From Roseovarius sp. UBA6167 (lineage in GTDB: Bacteria > Pseudomonadota > Alphaproteobacteria > Rhodobacterales > Rhodobacteraceae), in NCBI GenBank assembly GCA_002428225.1, contig DIUD01000076.1, forward strand, positions 30,300 through 45,304: a stretch of 15,005 nt of DNA, written 5' to 3'. The position numbers and the translations under genes were made by a program. Positions 6,471 to 14,850 of this stretch are shown here, piece after piece. Numbering within the stretch: the first letter of the stretch is position 1; every line of letters starts with the position of its first letter. The notes under the pieces are model-generated. The model was given only the letters and a program-made list of their open reading frames with translations, searched no databases and was not told the origin of the DNA.

Positions 6471-7816
6471 GGCGGGCCGCGGTGGCCGTGGCGCTCTGGC
6501 CGGCGCTTGCGGGACAGGCGCAGGCGCACGCCACCGAACAGGGCTTTGTGCTGCTTTTGCCGACCGGGCTTTACATCGTGTCGGGTGGCGCGGTGGTGGC
6601 GCTCACCGTGCTGATGCTGGCGCGTTTGCCGGGGCGCGCGGCGCTGGCGCCGTTCCGGCCCGTGACGCTTTGGCGGCGCGCGCGCCCCGCTGCGTGGCCC
6701 GGCCTTGCGGTTGCGGCGCTCCTTTTGTGGCTCATCTGGCAGGGCTGGGCCGGGTCGCGCGATCCGCTGGGCAATCCGCTCTCGCTTTGCGTCTGGGTGG
6801 TGTTCTGGATGGGGCTTGTCAGCGTTCAGGGTCTGTTGGGCGATATCTGGTCGCGCCTCGATCCGTGGCGCGCGCTTGCCCGCCTCGCCCCGCGCTACAA
6901 GCCGCCGCTGCGCTATCCGCGCCGCTGGGGCCACTGGCCCGCCGTTCTGGGATTCCTCGCCTTCGCGGGCTTCCTGCTGGCCGATCCCGCCCCCGCCGAT
7001 CCGGCACGGCTCGCCGTGGTGGCGGGGGGCTACTGGCTCGGGACATTCGGGGCGCTGGCGCTGTTCGGGCCGCGCTGGCTTGTGCGCGGGGAGGCGCTGG
7101 GCGTGTTCCTGCGCGCCTATGCGCGGATGGGGATTTTCGGGCGCCGGGGAGGGCGGCGGGCGCTGGGCCTGCCCGGCTGGCAGGTGCTGCGCGGCCCGCG
7201 CCCCTCGACGGGGCTGGCGGTGCTGATGCTGCTGCTCCTGGGCAGCGGCAGTTTCGACGGGCTCAACGAGACCTTCTGGTGGCTTGCCCTCATCGGCACC
7301 AACCCGCTGGAATTTCCCGGACGCTCGGCGGTGGTGGCGGTCAACGTGGCGGGCCTTCTCATCACCAATGCCGCGCTTCTTGCCATCCTTGCGGGCGCGC
7401 TCGCGCTCGGCGCGCGGCTGGCGGGCGAGAGCACGGGCACAACCGGCCTTGTCCGTCTCTACGCGCCCACGCTTTTGCCCATCGCGCTGGCCTATCACAT
7501 CGCGCATTACCTCACCGCGCTGCTGATGGACGGGCAATACGTCCTTGCCGGGCTCAGCGAGGCGCTGCATCTGGGCGATTTCCATGTCAGCGCCGGGTTC
7601 CTCGGCCATCCCGGCCCGGTGCGCGCGATCTGGCTCACCCAGGCGGGGGTGGTCGTGGCGGGCCATGTCATCGCGCTGATGCTGGCGCACGCCATCGCGC
7701 TCGGGCGGGGGCAATCGGTGCGCCGCGCCGCCCTCGGACAGGCGCCGCTTGCGCTTTTCATGGTGGGCTACACGGTCTTCGGCCTGTGGCTTCTGGCCGC
7801 GCCGCGCGGGGTGTGA
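6467..7816 (+). CDS. Polytopic membrane protein of unknown function
   Basis: 449 residues. Residues 1-20 look like a signal peptide or first helix ending in GQAQA, followed by HATEQGFVLLLPTGLY. About nine further hydrophobic segments are visible, near 33-53, 78-93, 105-125, 159-172, 184-200, 249-259, 287-312, 387-411 and 425-445. Polar conserved-looking elements include GDIWSRLDPWRA at 125-136, GTNPLEFPGRS at 277-287 and AYHIAHYLTALLMDG at 342-356 with His344 and His347. From memory, relatives in proteobacteria are sometimes labelled fenitrothion hydrolase after a Burkholderia enzyme; I would not transfer that activity. The start at 6467 overlaps the stop of the kinase-like gene; the open frame extends further upstream, but that part is antisense-style shadow. 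The gene ends 96 bases before the binding-protein gene, so it may share that operon. Confidence 0.75.
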   Translation: MRRAAVAVALWPALAGQAQAHATEQGFVLLLPTGLYIVSGGAVVALTVLMLARLPGRAALAPFRPVTLWRRARPAAWPGLAVAALLLWLIWQGWAGSRDPLGNPLSLCVWVVFWMGLVSVQGLLGDIWSRLDPWRALARLAPRYKPPLRYPRRWGHWPAVLGFLAFAGFLLADPAPADPARLAVVAGGYWLGTFGALALFGPRWLVRGEALGVFLRAYARMGIFGRRGGRRALGLPGWQVLRGPRPSTGLAVLMLLLLGSGSFDGLNETFWWLALIGTNPLEFPGRSAVVAVNVAGLLITNAALLAILAGALALGARLAGESTGTTGLVRLYAPTLLPIALAYHIAHYLTALLMDGQYVLAGLSEALHLGDFHVSAGFLGHPGPVRAIWLTQAGVVVAGHVIALMLAHAIALGRGQSVRRAALGQAPLALFMVGYTVFGLWLLAAPRGV

Positions 7817-7912
7817 GGGCAAAGAGGCTGGACAAGGGGGTGGCTGTCCGTGCAGGTTGCGTGCGGGCGGCAGGCCGGCCGTCCCCGGAAATGCCAGAGC
7901 GGAGACGCGCCC

Positions 7913-9202
7913 ATGACCCCCACCAACAAAGCCGCCCGCCCCTCGCGGCGCGATACCCTCAAGACGCTGGCCGCAGGCGCCGCCGGTGCGAGCCTGCCGC
8001 TCTGGGCGCGCTATGCCCATGCCCGGAGCGCCGAACCGATCCGGCTCGGCTTTCAGGTGCACCGCACCGGCATCGGTGCCGCCTATGGCCGCTGGTATGG
8101 CCGCACGGTCGAGGCGGCGGTCAAGCTCATCAACGAGGGCGGCGGCATCAATGGCCGCCTCGTCGAGATCGTCGCCGAGGATGACGGCACCGACCCCAAG
8201 CGCGGCGCCGAGGTGGTCGAGAAATTCGCCAACCAGCACCGCGTGGACGTGGCCTTCGGCCCGCTGTTCAGCCATGTGGTGATCGGCGCGGCGCCGCGCG
8301 CGGGCGAGCTGAAGCTGCCCTATTTCGTGGTCTCCGAGGGCCATCACGTCGCCAGCGGGATGCTCAACCGCTACACGCTGCAACCGGGCATCACGGACGT
8401 GAAAAGCCAGGTGATCTCCATGGCCCCCTTCATCACCGAAACGCTGGGCAAGAAGGTCACGATGATCTTTCCCGATTACGGCTTCGGCTACGACCACCGC
8501 GACAATCTTGTTCCGGCGATCGAGGCGAATGGCGGCACGGTGCTGGAACAGATCGCGATTCCGCCGACCGAGACCTCCTTTACCAGGTATTTCCCGCGCA
8601 TCCCGCGCGACACAGAGGTGCTCTATCACGTCATGGTCGGGCCTGCGGTGCTGACCTTCGTCAAGGAACTGGGCGAGTTCTTCGGCGGGCAGGGGCCACA
8701 GCTTTTCGGCTTCATCGACAGCCTTGAGGCGGTGGCGATCGACAGCCCCGGCCTCGACTTCCTCGAAGGCAGCTATTTCTGGGAAGGTATGTGCCGCCAC
8801 GCGCAGCCCGACCAGTCCGCGCACGAGGCCGCCTATCGCGCCGCCGTCGGCGTGGATGAGCGCGGCGCCGCGCTGGCCGATCCGCGCGACATTTCCACCT
8901 ATGGCCACATGTTCGGCTGCTGGGAGACGCTGCACGTCATCAAGGCGGGGATGGAGGCGGCGGGCTATGCCGGCCCGCAGCACCGCGCTGCCCTCATCGA
9001 GGCGGTCGAGGCGATGGAGCACATGCCCGAGGGGCTGGCCCATCCGCAGGGCGCCAAGCTCTTCAACGGGCGCACCCATCAGGTCTTTGGCCATCAGAAC
9101 ATCAGCCGGGTCGAGGGCGGGCGGCTTGTCCGCGTGCATCGCACCTCGATCGAGGATACGCTTTATCCAGACGAGGTGGATTATACCCGACAGCCGTTCT
9201 AA
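7913..9202 (+). CDS. ABC transporter substrate-binding protein, branched-chain amino acid (Liv/HAAT) type
   Basis: 429 residues. Residues 1-37 form a Tat-like signal (SRRDTLKTLAAGAAGASLP with the Arg pair at 12-13, ending YAHA). The mature part is a type I periplasmic binding fold: IRLGFQVHRTGIGAAYG at 43-59, INEGGGINGRLVEIVAEDDG at 73-92, GPLFSH at 116-121, KLPYFVVSEGHH at 134-145 and the second lobe from KKVTMIFPDYGFGYD at 180. The domain boundaries fit the family, but the pocket positions differ from LivJ-like proteins (HRTG in the first loop, SEGHH in the hinge loop), so the ligand may not be a branched-chain amino acid. Cys294 and Cys336 could form a disulfide. The ATG at 7913 is preceded by GGAG at 7901-7904. 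The downstream lipoprotein gene starts 12 bases after the stop. Confidence 0.9.
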   Translation: MTPTNKAARPSRRDTLKTLAAGAAGASLPLWARYAHARSAEPIRLGFQVHRTGIGAAYGRWYGRTVEAAVKLINEGGGINGRLVEIVAEDDGTDPKRGAEVVEKFANQHRVDVAFGPLFSHVVIGAAPRAGELKLPYFVVSEGHHVASGMLNRYTLQPGITDVKSQVISMAPFITETLGKKVTMIFPDYGFGYDHRDNLVPAIEANGGTVLEQIAIPPTETSFTRYFPRIPRDTEVLYHVMVGPAVLTFVKELGEFFGGQGPQLFGFIDSLEAVAIDSPGLDFLEGSYFWEGMCRHAQPDQSAHEAAYRAAVGVDERGAALADPRDISTYGHMFGCWETLHVIKAGMEAAGYAGPQHRAALIEAVEAMEHMPEGLAHPQGAKLFNGRTHQVFGHQNISRVEGGRLVRVHRTSIEDTLYPDEVDYTRQPF

Positions 9203-9214
9203 GGAGGCTCGCCC

Positions 9215-9832
9215 GTGGCGGTGACGCGCAGGCAGATGGTGCAGGGGCTGGCGCTTCTGGCGCTCGCGGGCTGTGGCGCGCCGCCGCCCCCCGCCGAGGC
9301 GGACGAGGTGGCGCGGCTTGCCGCCGCCATCTCGGCGCTTGGCCCCGACGTGGACCGCGAGGAGGCGGCGCGCGCCGCGCGCGTCAGCTTTGCGCACACG
9401 CACGCGCTGGCGCTGGAGTATCAGATCACCGACCCGCCGCTCATCCACAACACCAAGGTCAATATGGGGCTGAAGCCGCGCGGCCTGTGCTGGCACTGGG
9501 CGCGCGATATGGAGCATCGGCTCAAGCAGGAAGAGTTTAAGACGCTTGACCTGCACCGCGCGGTGGCCAATGCCGACAATGCCTTTCGGCTGGAGCATTC
9601 CACCGCCATCGTCAGCGCGAAAGGCGCGCCCTATGAGGCGGGCATCGTGCTCGATCCGTGGCGCAAGGGCGGGCGGCTGACATGGGCATCGGTGCGCGAG
9701 GATACCGCCTATGACTGGCAGGCGCGCAACGAGGTGATCGCGCGCAAGCTGGAGCGCGCCCATGGCCAGATCGTGACGCTGACCGACGATCAGCGCATCC
9801 TCATGGGCGTAGTGGAGTTCGTGCCCGAATGA
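9215..9832 (+). CDS. Putative lipoprotein with a possible Cys-His-Asp hydrolase triad
   Basis: 205 residues. Residues 1-20 are a lipoprotein signal with an Arg pair (TRRQMVQG) and lipobox LALAGC, Cys20 being the lipidation site; a Pro/Ala linker follows. The mature domain has KPRGLCWHWARDM at 88-99 with Cys92 at the start of a predicted helix, LEHSTAIVSA at 127-135 with His128 opening a strand, and GIVLDPWRKGG at 143-153 with Asp147. This order (Cys, then His strand, then Asp-Pro) is what transglutaminase-like and other papain-fold cysteine hydrolases show, hence the inferred triad; I cannot name the family. The GTG start at 9215 follows a perfect AAGGAGG at 9201-9207 by 7 bases; a second GTG at 9221 is less well placed. 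It is embedded between the binding-protein gene and livH, 16 bases before the latter, so a role linked to import is likely. Confidence 0.75.
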   Translation: MAVTRRQMVQGLALLALAGCGAPPPPAEADEVARLAAAISALGPDVDREEAARAARVSFAHTHALALEYQITDPPLIHNTKVNMGLKPRGLCWHWARDMEHRLKQEEFKTLDLHRAVANADNAFRLEHSTAIVSAKGAPYEAGIVLDPWRKGGRLTWASVREDTAYDWQARNEVIARKLERAHGQIVTLTDDQRILMGVVEFVPE

Positions 9833-9848
9833 GCGGGGCGCGGCGCTG

Positions 9849-10769
9849 ATGGAATTCGGCCCCCATCTGATGCTCGCCACGCTGGAAGGCGCTGTGACGG
9901 CCGCCGTTCTCGCGCTGACGGCGGCGGGGCTGAGCCTTGTCTTCGGCGTGATGCGGGTGGTCAACATCGCCCATGGCGAGTTCTTCATGCTGGGCGCGGT
10001 GCTGGCGTGGTGGGTGACGCAGGCGGTGGCGGGGCCGTGGGGCTTTGCGCTGGCGCTCGTGGTCGCGCCGCTGCTGGTGGGTGCGCTGGCGGTGGCGGCG
10101 GATGTGACCATCCTCAGGCGTCTCTCCTACGACCCCGAGCGCACCATCGTCGCCACCATCGGCCTTCTTTACATCCTGCAACAACTCACGCTGATGACCT
10201 TCGGCCCCGATGCCCGCCCGGTGGTGGCCCCGTTCAACGCCCGCATCGCCCTGCCATGGGTCGAGCGGGGCCCGGAGGGCTGGGCGCTGATTTGGCCCTG
10301 GGGGCTGGGGACGACGAGCTACAAGCTGGCGGTGATCGGGGCTGCGGGCGCGGTGCTGGCCGCGCTGTGGCTGTTTCTGGCGCATAGCCGCGCGGGGCTG
10401 GTGATGCGCGCCACGCAGGCCGACCGCGAGATGGCCACCGCCTTCGGCGTGCCGGTGGAGCGGGTCTATGCGCTGACCTTCGGCCTTGGCGCGGCGCTGG
10501 CGGCGCTCGCCGCCGTGCTGATCGTGCCCATTCAGCAGGCGCATTACCTGATGGGGGCCGATCCGCTGCTTCTGTCGTTCATCGTGGTCATCATCGGCGG
10601 GCTGGGCAGCCTGCCCGGCACGCTGCTGGCGGCGGTGCTGATCGGGCTGTCGGACGGGATCATCTCGGTGTTCTTCTCGCCGACGCTGGCCAAGATCCTC
10701 GCCACGCTGCTGGTCGCGCTGGTGCTGGTGTTTCGCCCGCAGGGCCTTTTCGGGGCGCGCGGGCGATGA
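9849..10769 (+). CDS. Branched-chain-type ABC transporter permease, LivH family
   Basis: 306 residues with about eight hydrophobic segments. Family features: AAGLSLVFGVMRVVNIAHGE at 25-44, the LivH opening motif, and the cytoplasmic coupling region SRAGLVMRATQADREMATAFG followed by a conserved-looking VIIGGLGSLPGTLLAAVLIG and ending FRPQGLFG. It forms one half of the membrane channel with the LivM-type protein and contacts one of the two ATPases. The ATG at 9849 lies 16 bases after the lipoprotein stop; upstream there is only a G-rich GGGGCG, so translation may depend on coupling. Its TGA overlaps the livM start (ATGA at 10766-10769). The substrate is not known, so I give no gene symbol. Confidence 0.93.
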   Translation: MEFGPHLMLATLEGAVTAAVLALTAAGLSLVFGVMRVVNIAHGEFFMLGAVLAWWVTQAVAGPWGFALALVVAPLLVGALAVAADVTILRRLSYDPERTIVATIGLLYILQQLTLMTFGPDARPVVAPFNARIALPWVERGPEGWALIWPWGLGTTSYKLAVIGAAGAVLAALWLFLAHSRAGLVMRATQADREMATAFGVPVERVYALTFGLGAALAALAAVLIVPIQQAHYLMGADPLLLSFIVVIIGGLGSLPGTLLAAVLIGLSDGIISVFFSPTLAKILATLLVALVLVFRPQGLFGARGR

Positions 10770-11698
10770 GGGCGCTGGCGCTGCACCTGGGCCTCATCGC
10801 GGCGCTTCTGGCGGCGCATTTCATCCTGCCCGCCTATCACCACGGCAACCTGGCGCGGGTGATGGTGCTGGCGAGCCTTGCGCTCGGCTACAACCTGCTG
10901 TTCGGCTATGCCGGCCTTCTGAGCCTTGGCCACGCGCTCTTCTTCGCGGCGGGCATGTACGGGATGGGCATGGGGGTGCAGCATCTGGGGCTTGGCGCGG
11001 GGGCGGGGCTGATCCTCGGGATCGCGTCGGGTGCCGTGGTATCGGCGCTTGTCGCGGCGCTGGCGCTGCGCACTTCGGGCGTGGCCTTCATGATCGTCAC
11101 GCTGATGTTCGCGCAGGCGGGGTTCCTCGCCATCCTGCATTTCGGCGCGTGGACACGGGGCGACGAGGGCTTTGTTCTGGCGCAGGCGGGGCGCAGCCTC
11201 TTCGGCCTCGACCTGAGCGCCCCCGGCACGCGCTACCTGGCGGCGCTTGCGCTCTTTTCCACCTGCCTGCTCCTGAGCCTCGCGCTGGTGCGCGCGCCTT
11301 TCGGCAGGGTGCTGGTGGCGATCCGCGAGAACGAGGAACGGGTGCGGATGCTGGGCTATGACACGCAGGCGCACCGGTTTGCCGCGATGGTCGCCTCGGG
11401 CACGATGGCGGCGGCGGCGGGGGCGGTTTACGGGATGCTTTTCGGCTATGTCGGCGCGACATTCGCAAGCGTGCAATATTCGATCCTGCCGCTTTTGTGG
11501 GTGCTTCTGGGCGGCGCGGGCACCGTGCTCGGCCCGTTCATCGGCACGCTTTTCATGTTCTACCTCATCGACCTGGGTTCCGGCCTCACCACCGCCTACA
11601 TGCTGATTGCCGGGGTGGTGCTGGTGGGGCTGACGCTGTTCGCGCCGCAGGGCATCATGGGCGAGGTGCGCCGCAGGCTCTGGCGGGGGCTGCCATGA
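10766..11698 (+). CDS. Branched-chain-type ABC transporter permease, LivM family
   Basis: 310 residues, polytopic. The family motif LGYNLLFGYAGLLSLGHALF lies at about 40-59, followed by LRTSGVAFMIVTLMFAQ, the coupling segment PFGRVLVAIRENEERVRMLG, then LPLLWVLLGGAGTVLGPFIG and the closing FAPQGIMGEVRRRL. It pairs with the LivH-type permease to form the transmembrane pore. Both ends overlap their neighbours by four bases (ATGA at 10766-10769 and at 11695-11698), which supports a single transcript with coupled translation. It is somewhat shorter than E. coli LivM, as is common for this family outside enterobacteria. Confidence 0.93.
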   Translation: MRALALHLGLIAALLAAHFILPAYHHGNLARVMVLASLALGYNLLFGYAGLLSLGHALFFAAGMYGMGMGVQHLGLGAGAGLILGIASGAVVSALVAALALRTSGVAFMIVTLMFAQAGFLAILHFGAWTRGDEGFVLAQAGRSLFGLDLSAPGTRYLAALALFSTCLLLSLALVRAPFGRVLVAIRENEERVRMLGYDTQAHRFAAMVASGTMAAAAGAVYGMLFGYVGATFASVQYSILPLLWVLLGGAGTVLGPFIGTLFMFYLIDLGSGLTTAYMLIAGVVLVGLTLFAPQGIMGEVRRRLWRGLP

Positions 11699-12400
11699 GC
11701 CTTTTGTCGGTGCGCGGTCTTACCCGCGATTTCGACGGGTTGCGCGCGGTGGACGGGGTCGATCTCGACCTGGCGGCGGGCGAGGTGCGCGCGCTCATCG
11801 GCCCCAACGGCGCGGGCAAGACGACGCTGGTGGGCATGATCGCGGGCCGCATCGCGCCCTCGCGCGGCCGCGTGATCCTTGACGGGCGCGACATCACGCG
11901 CCTGCCCGCGCATCGCCGGATGCGGCTGGGAATGGCCTATACGTTCCAGATCACCTCCGTGTTCACGGGGCTGAGCGTGGCCGAGAACGTGTGGCTCGCC
12001 GCGCGGCGGCGGGTGCGCGGGGCGGGGCTGGCGCAGGCGGTGCGCGCGGCGCTGGCGCGGGTGGGGCTGGAGGGGCGCGCCGATCAGGTGGCGGGCGACC
12101 TGGCCTATGGCCATCAGCGCCTGCTGGAGATCGCCATGGGCCTCGCGCAGCGCCCGCGCCTTCTGATCCTCGACGAGCCGACCCAGGGTCTCAGCGAAGG
12201 CGAGATCGCGGGATTCCAGGCGCTTGTGCGCGATCTGGCGGGCGAGGTCACGATCCTTCTGATCGAGCACAACATGGCCGTTGTCATGGCCCTTGCCGAG
12301 CGGATCACGGTGATGGCGGGGGGGCGCATCCTTGCCGAGGGCACGCCGCCCGAGATCCACGCCAACCGCGCCGTGCAGGCCGCCTATCTGGGGGGCGATG

Positions 12401-12417
<17 letters not shown>
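11695..12417 (+). CDS. Branched-chain-type ABC transporter ATPase, LivG family
   Basis: 240 residues, cytoplasmic. Walker A GPNGAGKTT at 36-44, Q-loop Gln85 in TFQITSVF, signature LAYGHQRLLEIAM at 136-148, Walker B LLILDEP at 156-162 with the catalytic Glu161, and the H-loop His192 in LIEHNM. LivG proteins typically carry LSYGQQR, so the signature here is a slight variant (Ala for Ser, His for Gln), still consistent with a working ATPase. The C-terminal ILAEGTPPEI and YLGG are also LivG-like. The start overlaps livM; the last 17 bases overlap the livF-type gene. With the LivF-type ATPase it should form a heterodimer powering import. Confidence 0.93.
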
Positions 12418-13096
<679 letters not shown>

Positions 13097-13132
13097 GGGC
13101 GCGCAGATCCCGTCACATGCACGGCACCCCGC

Positions 13133-13609
13133 CTAGCCGCCATGCCGCAACAACCGTTGTTTCTGGCGGTCCCAGTCGCGCTTGGCGTCGGTGGCGCGCT
13201 TGTCGTGGGTCTTCTTGCCCTTGGCGATGCCGATCTTGAGCTTGGCGATGCCGCGATGATTGAAATAAAGCACCAGGGGCACCAGCGTCATGCCCTTGCG
13301 CTGTGTCTCGCTCCACAGGCGCGACATCTCCTTTTTCGAGACCAGCAGCTTGCGGCGGCGGCGCTCTTCATGGCCGAAGGTGCGGGCCTGCTCGTAGGGT
13401 GCGATATAGCTGTTGACGAGCCATAATTCGCCATTGTCCACGGTGGCATAGCTCTCGGTGATATTGGCGCTTTTCTGGCGCAGCGACTTGACCTCGGAAC
13501 CCTCGAGCATGATGCCGCATTCGAGATCCTCCTCGATGGCATAGTCGTGCCGCGCGCGCCGGTTCTCGGCGATCACCTTGTAATTCGGGTTGTCTTTCGG
13601 TTTGGCCAT
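13133..13609 (-). CDS. smpB: SsrA-binding protein SmpB
   Basis: 158 residues, normal length. SmpB binds the tRNA-like domain of tmRNA and delivers it to stalled ribosomes for trans-translation. Recognisable are NYKVIAENRRARHDYAIEE at 9-27, GIMLEGSEVKSLRQ at 32-45, NSYIAPYEQ, RKLLVSKKEM and the basic C-terminal tail KGKKTHDKRATDAKRDWD, which inserts in the ribosomal mRNA channel. The ATG at 13609 matches the conserved beginning MAKPKDNPNYK; the open frame continues upstream but without family similarity. I see no clear Shine-Dalgarno sequence before it. The tmRNA gene itself is not in the window. Confidence 0.96.
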   Translation of the reverse strand: MAKPKDNPNYKVIAENRRARHDYAIEEDLECGIMLEGSEVKSLRQKSANITESYATVDNGELWLVNSYIAPYEQARTFGHEERRRRKLLVSKKEMSRLWSETQRKGMTLVPLVLYFNHRGIAKLKIGIAKGKKTHDKRATDAKRDWDRQKQRLLRHGG

Positions 13610-13688
13610 TGGCGGGTCATATCCCCGCGCCCGGAGGCTGTCCAGCGGATCGGGTGCCGGGCGCGCGCAATGCAGCCGCGCCCGCCCC

Positions 13689-13706
13689 TGCCCCGTCAAG
13701 CGGGCA
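13689..13706 (-). terminator. Small hairpin just after the SDR gene
   Basis: TGCCC at 13689-13693 pairs with GGGCA at 13702-13706 over an 8-base loop, directly downstream of the dehydrogenase stop on the minus strand. The stem is only 5 bp and no T-tract follows, so this is a weak terminator candidate. Confidence 0.2.
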
Positions 13707-13711
13707 ACCCC

Positions 13712-14467
13712 TCAGTTGCAGGTATATCCGCCGTCCACCACGACTTCGGAGCCGTGGACGAAAGACGATTCGTCAGAAGCAAGGAACAGAACCGCCTGCG
13801 ACACCTCTTCGGGCTTGCAGGGCCGGTCGAACAGGGTGGCGCCCATGATCGCGGCCCGCGCTTCGGGGTCGCCATGCAGCAAATCCCTGGTCATCGGCGT
13901 GTCGATGACGCCCGGATGGATGGAATTGACCCGGATTCCGTATTGGGCCAGATCGACCGCACAGGATTTGGTCAAAAGCCGCACCGCGCCCTTGCTGGCG
14001 ATATAGGCCCCGGCCATCGGCGCGCCGACAAGGCCGTAGATCGACGAGATGTTGATGATCGAGCCGCCACCATTATCCTTCATCAGCGGCACACAGGCCC
14101 GGATGCCAAGATAGACGCCCCTGACGTTGATGCCAAAGAGCCTGTCCCACTCCTCGGGCTCGGTTTCATGGGCGGGTTTCAGGATCAGGATACCGGCGTT
14201 GTTCACCAGGATGTCGAGCCGGCCGGCCTTTTGCCGGACCGCTTCGGCCACCGCGGTCCAGTCGCTTTCGCTGGCCACGTCGTGCCTGATGAATTCCGCC
14301 TTGCCGCCCGCTGCACGGATGCCCTCGACCACGGCCTTGCCCGCGGTTTCGTCGATATCGGTGACAAAGACGGTCGCGCCCTCTGCGGCGAGCATTTCGC
14401 TATGGGTCTTGCCCATGCCCATGCCGCCGCCGGTGACGATTGCCACCTTATCGGATACTCGTCCCAT
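13712..14467 (-). CDS. Classical short-chain dehydrogenase/reductase (SDR)
   Basis: 251 residues. Rossmann motif TGGGMGMG at 12-19, Asp37 at the end of the second strand (VTDID), suggesting NAD rather than NADP, NNAG at 89-92, Asn114, and the catalytic set Ser142, Tyr155 and Lys159 (YIASK at 155-159). The end EVVVDGGYTCN is usual for SDRs that act on cyclic or secondary alcohols, but substrate cannot be told from sequence. The ATG at 14467 has a perfect AAGGAGG (complement of 14473-14479) 5 bases upstream. Third codon positions appear more mixed than in neighbouring genes, with several codons ending in T or A, which may point to more recent acquisition. It is downstream of nothing on its strand in this window and lies before smpB; a separate transcript from the 14468-14850 gap is likely. 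Confidence 0.92.
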   Translation of the reverse strand: MGRVSDKVAIVTGGGMGMGKTHSEMLAAEGATVFVTDIDETAGKAVVEGIRAAGGKAEFIRHDVASESDWTAVAEAVRQKAGRLDILVNNAGILILKPAHETEPEEWDRLFGINVRGVYLGIRACVPLMKDNGGGSIINISSIYGLVGAPMAGAYIASKGAVRLLTKSCAVDLAQYGIRVNSIHPGVIDTPMTRDLLHGDPEARAAIMGATLFDRPCKPEEVSQAVLFLASDESSFVHGSEVVVDGGYTCN

Positions 14468-14850
14468 TCTTTCCTCCTTGGCTTGATTTGATCGGGAAAT
14501 TCGCGGCTGCCCTGCCGCTTGATGCCAGTCTCGCCCGTTCAGGCCGCCAGAACCGACGCCGGCGCGTCACCGCACAGGATATCGCCCGGATTTTCGGCGT
14601 CGTTACCGCCTGCTGGTGAGAAACAAACAGCGGGTGCCTCCTCCATCCCGAAGTTGCCGCGCGGGCCACCTTGCCATGAAAGGCACAGATCGCCGAGGGA
14701 AAAATGCGATCACCCGCGATATGGCGGGTCACGTCCCCCCTGGTCGAGGGGAACCTGCCGTCAGCGTCCTGCCGGCACCTCTTCGGCTTTTCTTGATCGC
14801 GCAAAGCCTGTAGCCGTGGACCTCCAGACCCAATCAAGGACCTCCCCGCG
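14468..14850. other. 383-base divergent intergenic region
   Basis: This gap separates the minus-strand SDR gene from the plus-strand LOG-family gene and should contain both promoters. It is less GC-rich than the genes around it. Contents I can see: the SDR ribosome-binding site at 14473-14479; a stretch at 14545-14619 whose plus-strand translation resembles a LacI helix-turn-helix before a stop; the inverted repeat at 14712-14729; a 6-bp inverted repeat GGCTTT/AAAGCC at 14785-14790 and 14803-14808; and AAGGA at 14837-14841 before the LOG-family start. Open frames across it on both strands have Arg/Pro/Ser-rich translations without family similarity and are not called as genes. I see no tRNA or other known RNA. 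Confidence 0.7.
14712..14729. repeat. Perfect 6-bp inverted repeat, possible operator
   Basis: ACCCGC at 14712-14717 and GCGGGT at 14724-14729 are separated by six bases (GATATG). The half-site spacing is compatible with a dimeric regulator site or a small RNA hairpin. It lies between the divergent SDR and LOG-family genes, closer to the latter. Function is unproven. Confidence 0.35.

Noticed and set aside
7830..7849. GGACA/TGTCC inverted repeat between the membrane protein and binding-protein genes
   Set aside because: Only 5 bp of stem with a 10-base loop and no T-tract; too weak to call a terminator or operator in such GC-rich sequence.
6314..10111. A 1265-codon open frame on the minus strand
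   Set aside because: It lies antisense to six well-supported plus-strand genes. Its translation is rich in Arg, His, Gln and Pro without any domain pattern, as expected for the complement of GC-biased codons.
13547..14491. A 314-codon plus-strand open frame over smpB and the SDR gene
   Set aside because: It is antisense to two clear genes with intact motifs and shows no family features of its own.
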